The position numbers and the translations under genes were made by a program. From Roseovarius sp. (GTDB lineage Bacteria > Pseudomonadota > Alphaproteobacteria > Rhodobacterales > Rhodobacteraceae), in NCBI GenBank assembly GCA_007125415.1, contig SLDH01000131.1, positions 1 through 10,547 of the forward strand: 10,547 bases of DNA. Reading direction: 5' to 3'. Shown here piece by piece: positions 6,803 to 10,547 of the stretch. Position 1 is the first letter of the stretch. Every line of letters starts with the position of its first letter. Under the pieces are notes generated by a model. That model was not told where the DNA came from. It saw nothing but the letters and a program-made list of their open reading frames with translations, and made no database searches.

Positions 6803-7999
6803 ATGACGCCGCCTCCTTTTCCCGTTCTGCGCCTGCGGCCGAAGGCCAATGCCCGTGCGATCCGCCATGGCGCGCCCTGGGTCTATGACAATGAGGTGGT
6901 GACGGACCGGCGCACGAAAGCGCTGCCTCCTGGCAGCATCGCCGTGCTCGAGGATGCCGAGCGCAACCCGCTGGCGCTTGTGGCTGTGAACCCACTATCG
7001 CGCATTTTCGCGCGGGTGCTCGAGCGGAATGTGACCGCGGCGATCGATGCGCCGTGGCTTGAGTACCGCCTTGCCCGCGCACGTCATCTGCGCGAGTGAC
7101 TCTACGATGCGCCATTCTACAGGCTGGTCCATGCCGAGGCGGATGGTCTTCCGGGCGTTATCATCGACCGGTTCGGCGACACGCTTGTGATTCAACCCAA
7201 TGCCGCCTGGGCCGAGCGGATGTTGCCCGCGCTGTCGGCGGCGGCGCAGCGGGTGACGGGCACGAAAACAGTTCTGAAGAACGCGGCGGGCCGGGTGCGC
7301 GGGCTCGAAGGCCTGGACGACATGAGCACCGTGCTCGCGGGGGCGGCCCCCGATGATCCTGTCGCTGTGCCGATGAATGGCGCGCGCTACATGGCCGATC
7401 TCACTGCAGGTCAGAAAACCGGGATCTACTATGATCAACGGCCCAATCACGCCTTTGCAGCCCGGCTTGCGCAGGGCGCGCGGGTCCTCGATGTGTTTGC
7501 GCATGTAGGCGGCTTTTCATTGGCGGCGCTGGCAAACGGGGCAGATGCGGCGCTTGCGGTCGATGGGTCGGCGGCGGCCCTTGATCTTGCACAACGGGGG
7601 GCGGCGAAAACAGGCGTGGCCGACCGTTTCGCATCTCGGATGGGAGATGCTTTCGACATCATGGCGGCGCTGGCCGACGAAGGTGCGCGATTCGATGTGG
7701 TGATCTGCGATCCACCAGCTTTTGCACCCTCGCGCAAGGCGCAGGAGGCGGGGCTGCGCGCCTATGAGCGGGTGGCGCGGCTGGCAGCGGCGCTTGTGGC
7801 CGAGGGCGGCTTTCTGGGGCTCTGCTCGTGCTCCCATGCCGCCGATCTCGCCGCGTTTCGCAGCGCATCGACAAGGGGGATCGGGCGCGCGCGGCGGTGC
7901 GGAGAGATCATTCACACAGGCTTTGCCGGCCCTGATCATCCGCTCCACCCCCACCTGGCGGAGACGGGCTATCTCAAGGCCCTGTTCTTTCGGCTGTGA
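6803..7999 (+). pseudogene. RlmI-like class I SAM-dependent rRNA methyltransferase (COG1092), interrupted by one in-frame TGA
   Basis: Read through, the frame is 398 residues, the usual size of RlmI-type 23S rRNA cytosine-5 methyltransferases. Residues 1-80 form a PUA RNA-binding domain (LRLRPKANARAIRHGAPWVY). A linker domain follows with FYRLVHAEADGLPGVIIDRF. The Rossmann methyltransferase domain has SAM motif I VLDVFAHVGGFS (228 on), DPPAF (303-307) and C341/C343 in LCSCSH. The only damage is TGA at codon 99 (7097-7099), between RARHLRE and LYDAPFYRLVH, with the same frame open on both sides. Products would be a 98-residue PUA fragment and, if restarted at GTG 7187, a 270-residue piece lacking the PUA domain and part of the linker. 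A strong AAAGGAGGTG precedes the ATG. It may be a recent pseudogene, a sequencing error or a leaky stop. The specific rRNA site is not shown by the sequence. Confidence 0.85.
7097..7099 (+). other. In-frame TGA stop splitting the methyltransferase gene
   Basis: Codons run CGC GAG TGA CTC TAC GAT, giving RE-stop-LYD. By memory, relatives have Arg or a similar residue here (RERLYD). A single C-to-T change turning CGA into TGA would explain it. The following base is C, a context often considered leaky for UGA. Confidence 0.85.
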
Positions 8000-8538
8000 A
8001 GGTGCTGCTCGACACTTGTGTGCTTTATCCCACGGTCATGCGCGAGATGCTGCTGGGCGTGGCCGGGGCGGGCGTTTTCGAGCCGCTATGGTCCGCGCGG
8101 ATCATCGCGGAATGGCAGCACGCCGCGCGCAAGCTGGGGCCGGAAGCTGCGGCACAGTCGGAGGCGGAAGCCGCCGTGCTGGCGGTGCGATGGCCGCGGG
8201 CCGAGCAGCAATACCCGCCGTCTCTCGAGGCGCGGCTCTGGCTGCCGGATGCGGGGGATGTGCATGTGCTGGCGGCGGCCATCGCGGGCTCGGCCGATCT
8301 CATCCTGACGCTCAATGCGAAGGATTTTCCACGGCATCTGCTGGCCGGGGAAGGCCTGAGCCGCGCCGACCCGGATACGTTCCTGCATTCCGTGTGGGAG
8401 GCGCAGCACGACCTGGTGGCCGCTGTTGCGGCGGGGGTGCTTGACAAGGCCAACAGCCTTTCGGACCGGCAGTGGGAGCTTCGCGCACTGATGAAGAAGG
8501 CGCGTCTGCCCAGGCTGGGCAGGGCCTTGCGCAACTGA
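7996..8538 (+). CDS. Orphan PIN-domain protein (putative ribonuclease)
   Basis: A 180-residue PIN-fold protein. Members are Mg-dependent RNases, including VapC toxins. Acidic positions fit the fold: D6 in KVLLDTCVLYP, E39 in SARIIAEW, D85/D88 in LPDAGDVHVLAAAI, and N107/D110 in LILTLNAKDF. The C-terminal 50 residues (SVWEAQHDLVAAVAAGVL to the basic tail) go beyond a minimal PIN domain. It is longer than typical VapC toxins (about 130 residues), and no antitoxin gene lies next to it. The GTG start overlaps the methyltransferase stop (GTGA, 7996-7999). No Shine-Dalgarno is apparent, so expression likely depends on translation from upstream. That link to an rRNA-modifying enzyme hints at an RNA-processing role rather than a toxin-antitoxin system, but this is inference. 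Confidence 0.82.
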   Translation: MKVLLDTCVLYPTVMREMLLGVAGAGVFEPLWSARIIAEWQHAARKLGPEAAAQSEAEAAVLAVRWPRAEQQYPPSLEARLWLPDAGDVHVLAAAIAGSADLILTLNAKDFPRHLLAGEGLSRADPDTFLHSVWEAQHDLVAAVAAGVLDKANSLSDRQWELRALMKKARLPRLGRALRN

Positions 8539-8544
8539 CGGGGC

Positions 8545-8580
8545 GGCACTGCGCGGTGATCTGTACCGAAGGTCAGTGCC
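8545..8580 (+). terminator. Nested hairpin after the PIN gene in a convergent gap
   Basis: GGCACTG (8545-8551) pairs with CAGTGCC (8574-8580), and inside it CGGT pairs with ACCG around a 7-nt loop. It starts seven bases after the PIN stop, with GTTT following. The location between convergent genes suits transcription termination or 3'-end protection. Lack of a real T tract argues against a strong intrinsic terminator. Confidence 0.35.
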
Positions 8581-8655
8581 GTTTCACCAGTGGGATCGGC
8601 TATTTTGCCAAGAAGAAACCAGAAAGCCGTTCTGTGCATGCGACCGACCGGCCCC

Positions 8656-9345
8656 TCAACCTTCGCCTTGCCAGCCCGCTTCCAACTGGCGGATGGCGGC
8701 AATCCGGTCTTTCGTCTTGGGATGGCTCATGAGCCAGGCGGGCATCGCGCCGCCGCGCGCATTGGTCAGCGCTTCGAGTTTTTCAAAGAGCGAAATCTGT
8801 GCATCCACCCCGATCCCCGCCTTGGTAAGCAATGCTGCGGCATAGGCATCTGCCTCGTATTCGTCCCCGCGTGAAAGCCGCGCGGCGAGAAGCGAGGCGA
8901 AGGCATTGGCAATGATCACGCCGACACCCGGGATGATCCGGCTCAGCACCATGGCAAGCGCCGTGCGCAAAGCGTTCTGGCTCGAAAAGTCGATCATCCG
9001 GCGGCGCGAATGGCCAAGCGCCACATGGCCCAGCTCATGTGCAATGACCGAGGCCATCTCATCCGCTGAAACCTCGCCTTGCTGGAACTTGCGGTAGAAA
9101 CCGCGGGTGATGAAGATGCGCCCATCCGGCGCGGCCAGCCCGTTCACCGGATCGACCTCGTAGATATGAACGCGCACGCGCGGCACATCGAGCGCCCGGG
9201 CGAGCTTGTCCGTCATCACCTTGAGCATCGGATCGGCCAGTTCGGTGGATTGCCGGTCCAGGTCGGATTTGGTGCGCCAGGCCGAGAACTGGTACATCAC
9301 GACACCGTAGAGGACGGCAAGCAGAATGGGCATGACCTTGAGCAT
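8656..9345 (-). CDS. M48 family membrane-anchored zinc metalloprotease
   Basis: A 229-residue M48 peptidase with one N-terminal membrane segment (MPILLAVLYGVVMYQFSAW, about residues 5-22). The catalytic HELGH motif is at 103-107. The third zinc ligand is probably the first Glu of DEYEADAYA (E162). The family's SHPxxxxRI motif is at 207-215 near the C terminus. A second hydrophobic stretch, IIPGVGVIIANAF, lies between the zinc motifs. With its short N-terminal part it resembles small periplasm-facing M48 proteases more than the multi-helix HtpX; likely roles are envelope protein quality control. I chose ATG 9345 because the hydrophobic anchor follows at once; neither it nor GTG 9384 has a good Shine-Dalgarno. 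It is downstream of the M24-fold gene (65-bp gap), possibly one transcript, and converges on the PIN gene. Confidence 0.88.
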   Translation of the reverse strand: MLKVMPILLAVLYGVVMYQFSAWRTKSDLDRQSTELADPMLKVMTDKLARALDVPRVRVHIYEVDPVNGLAAPDGRIFITRGFYRKFQQGEVSADEMASVIAHELGHVALGHSRRRMIDFSSQNALRTALAMVLSRIIPGVGVIIANAFASLLAARLSRGDEYEADAYAAALLTKAGIGVDAQISLFEKLEALTNARGGAMPAWLMSHPKTKDRIAAIRQLEAGWQGEG

Positions 9346-9410
9346 GGGAGGAATATGGTGTTGCCGCCCGGCGGGGGCAAGCACGATCCGCCGGTGATGC
9401 GCCGATCTGT

Positions 9411-10547
9411 CTAGCGGATCAGCATTTCCGGGGTGTGGCGCGAAAGGCGTTCAATCCCTCCTTCGATGACCAGAACGCTGTGGCCCAGACACATGGCCAG
9501 CCCTGCCGCGCTGTCCATCAGGATCATGTGCAGGAAAAACACCTGGCCTGCCTGCATCAGCATCGGATTGCCCTCGTAGAACATCGGGAAATCCACCCAG
9601 ATCGGCGCATAGACGGCTCCCATGCCATAGCCACAGGCTTGCAGCCGCGCATGGGAATAGCCATGCGCATCAAAGCTGCGCGCATGGGCCGCGTAGACAT
9701 GCCCCATCGGATCGCCGGGGCGGATGGCCGCCTCGCAGGCCTCTAGCGCCGCAAGGGCCGCATCGAACATGCGGCGCTGGCTGTCAGTGGCTGTGCCGAT
9801 CACCACGGTTCGCATCATCGCCGCGTGGTAGCGGGCATAAGCTCCGGACCATTCCCATGTCATCTGATCCTGCGCGTCCAGATGTCGCCGCCCGGAATGG
9901 GACCGGCACAAGAGGGCGGCGGGGCCGGAGCCGAGAATGAACTCGTTGCCCGCGTAATCGCCCCCGCCACGGAGAACGGCTCCCTGCATGGCGGCCAGGA
10001 TGTCGCCCTCGAACGCATGGGCATGTGTGGCGGCGAGGCCTGCCTCCATCGCGTCATCGCTGAGTGCGGCCGCATGGCGGTGCATGGCGATCTCGGCCGG
10101 TGACTTGACCCTGCGCAGGGCGCGGATGAGATCCGAGTGATCCGCAAGTCGGGGCAGCGCTGCCCGCAGGGCCTGGCCCATGCGGTCGGTCAGTCCGGCA
10201 GTGTCTGACTCAAACCCCAGCCGGCCCCGCGCCACGCCAAGATCGTGCAGCAGAGCGCGAAGGTGCTGGATCGGATCCGAACCCTGATGTTCCGGCCATA
10301 TGTGAATCTGCCGGTCGGCAAGTGTGGACGTGTGCCGAGCCTGGCGCAAATCGGGCATCCGGGTAAGCAGGTGCAGATCACCCGCCGCTGTCAGAACCAT
10401 GGCTTGAAACATGGCAAACCCGAAAGTGTCATATCCGGAGATCCAGTAATGGCTTTCGGGAGCGAACATGATCAGCGCATCAAGACCAGCCGCCTGCACG
10501 GCGGAGGTGGCACGAGATTGACGGGTCTTGTATTCTTGCGCGTCGAA
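9411..10547 (-). CDS. M24 (creatinase/prolidase-fold) protein, DoeA-like branch, 5' end off-window
   Basis: 378 residues are visible; the start lies past the right edge. A GTG at 10499 could be taken as the start, but the frame continues upstream with FDAQEYKTRQSRATSA, typical family N-terminal sequence. The N-terminal creatinase-like domain has GLDALIMFAPESHYWISGYD. The C-terminal pita-bread fold begins near LIRALRRVKSPAEIAMHRHA. The five usual metal ligands appear replaced. E and A occupy the DxG and SDxTRT positions in EWSGAYARYHAAMMRT. GYGMG (9618-9632) stands for GHGxG, and His in FFLHMILMD and GHSVLV stands for two glutamates. From memory, the ectoine hydrolase DoeA shares EWSG/YHxxxxRT-like features, so this may be a metal-independent amidohydrolase of osmolyte or amino-acid derivative metabolism. 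The substrate is not established; no ectoine genes are visible. Confidence 0.8.
   Translation of the reverse strand, partial: FDAQEYKTRQSRATSAVQAAGLDALIMFAPESHYWISGYDTFGFAMFQAMVLTAAGDLHLLTRMPDLRQARHTSTLADRQIHIWPEHQGSDPIQHLRALLHDLGVARGRLGFESDTAGLTDRMGQALRAALPRLADHSDLIRALRRVKSPAEIAMHRHAAALSDDAMEAGLAATHAHAFEGDILAAMQGAVLRGGGDYAGNEFILGSGPAALLCRSHSGRRHLDAQDQMTWEWSGAYARYHAAMMRTVVIGTATDSQRRMFDAALAALEACEAAIRPGDPMGHVYAAHARSFDAHGYSHARLQACGYGMGAVYAPIWVDFPMFYEGNPMLMQAGQVFFLHMILMDSAAGLAMCLGHSVLVIEGGIERLSRHTPEMLIR

Noticed and set aside
7097..7099. Selenocysteine at the in-frame TGA
   Set aside because: The position is not a conserved redox Cys site in this family, I saw no bacterial SECIS-like hairpin right after the codon, and no sel genes are in the window.
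7996..8538. PIN protein as half of a VapBC toxin-antitoxin pair
   Set aside because: The upstream gene is a methyltransferase and the next gene is convergent; no small antitoxin frame with a DNA-binding motif is adjacent.
10497..10499. GTG at 10499 as the start of the M24-fold gene
   Set aside because: The frame stays open to the window edge and encodes typical upstream family sequence (FDAQEYKTRQ), so the real start is off-window.

Overview
The window looks like chromosomal DNA of an alphaproteobacterium, most likely Rhodobacterales (Roseobacter group). It is GC-rich and densely packed. The protein set fits that group: an aspartate/glutamate leucyltransferase with a roseobacter-type N terminus, GlnE of about 946 residues, an RlmI-like methyltransferase, an orphan PIN protein and an M24 hydrolase-like protein. 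There are no rRNA, tRNA, CRISPR or phage genes. The lineage call rests on remembered family resemblance, not a search.

Layout. On the left, the minus strand carries the 5' part of a Rieske-type ring-hydroxylating oxygenase alpha subunit (1-232), then bpt (489-1319), an RDD membrane protein (1398-1847) and a YbaK-type aminoacyl-tRNA deacylase (1844-2332). The last three form a leftward cluster, with the YbaK and RDD genes joined by an ATGA overlap. A 117-bp divergent gap separates them from glnE (2450-5290, plus). The small gene at 5280-5555 overlaps the 3' end of glnE.

The stop codon of that small gene sits in the left flank of a 387-bp non-coding element (5556-5942). The element has 17-bp imperfect terminal inverted repeats, TTAA on both sides and a run of strong internal hairpins. 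It looks like a MITE or short IS-derived palindromic element.

After it come a small lipoprotein gene (6114-6764) and an RlmI-like rRNA methyltransferase gene (6803-7999) that is intact except for one in-frame TGA at codon 99. A PIN-domain protein (7996-8538) is coupled to it by a GTGA overlap. Convergent to these, on the minus strand, are an M48 zinc metalloprotease (8656-9345) and the gene upstream of it, an M24-fold protein (9411 to beyond the right edge). In the M24 protein the five canonical metal-ligand positions all appear replaced.

Most of the window is housekeeping: nitrogen control (GlnE), N-degron tagging (Bpt), tRNA proofreading (YbaK), rRNA modification and envelope proteolysis (M48). 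I see no complete new defence or biosynthetic system. The points most worth checking are the nonsense-interrupted methyltransferase, the TTAA-flanked hairpin element placed exactly at a stop codon, and the M24 protein without its metal site.
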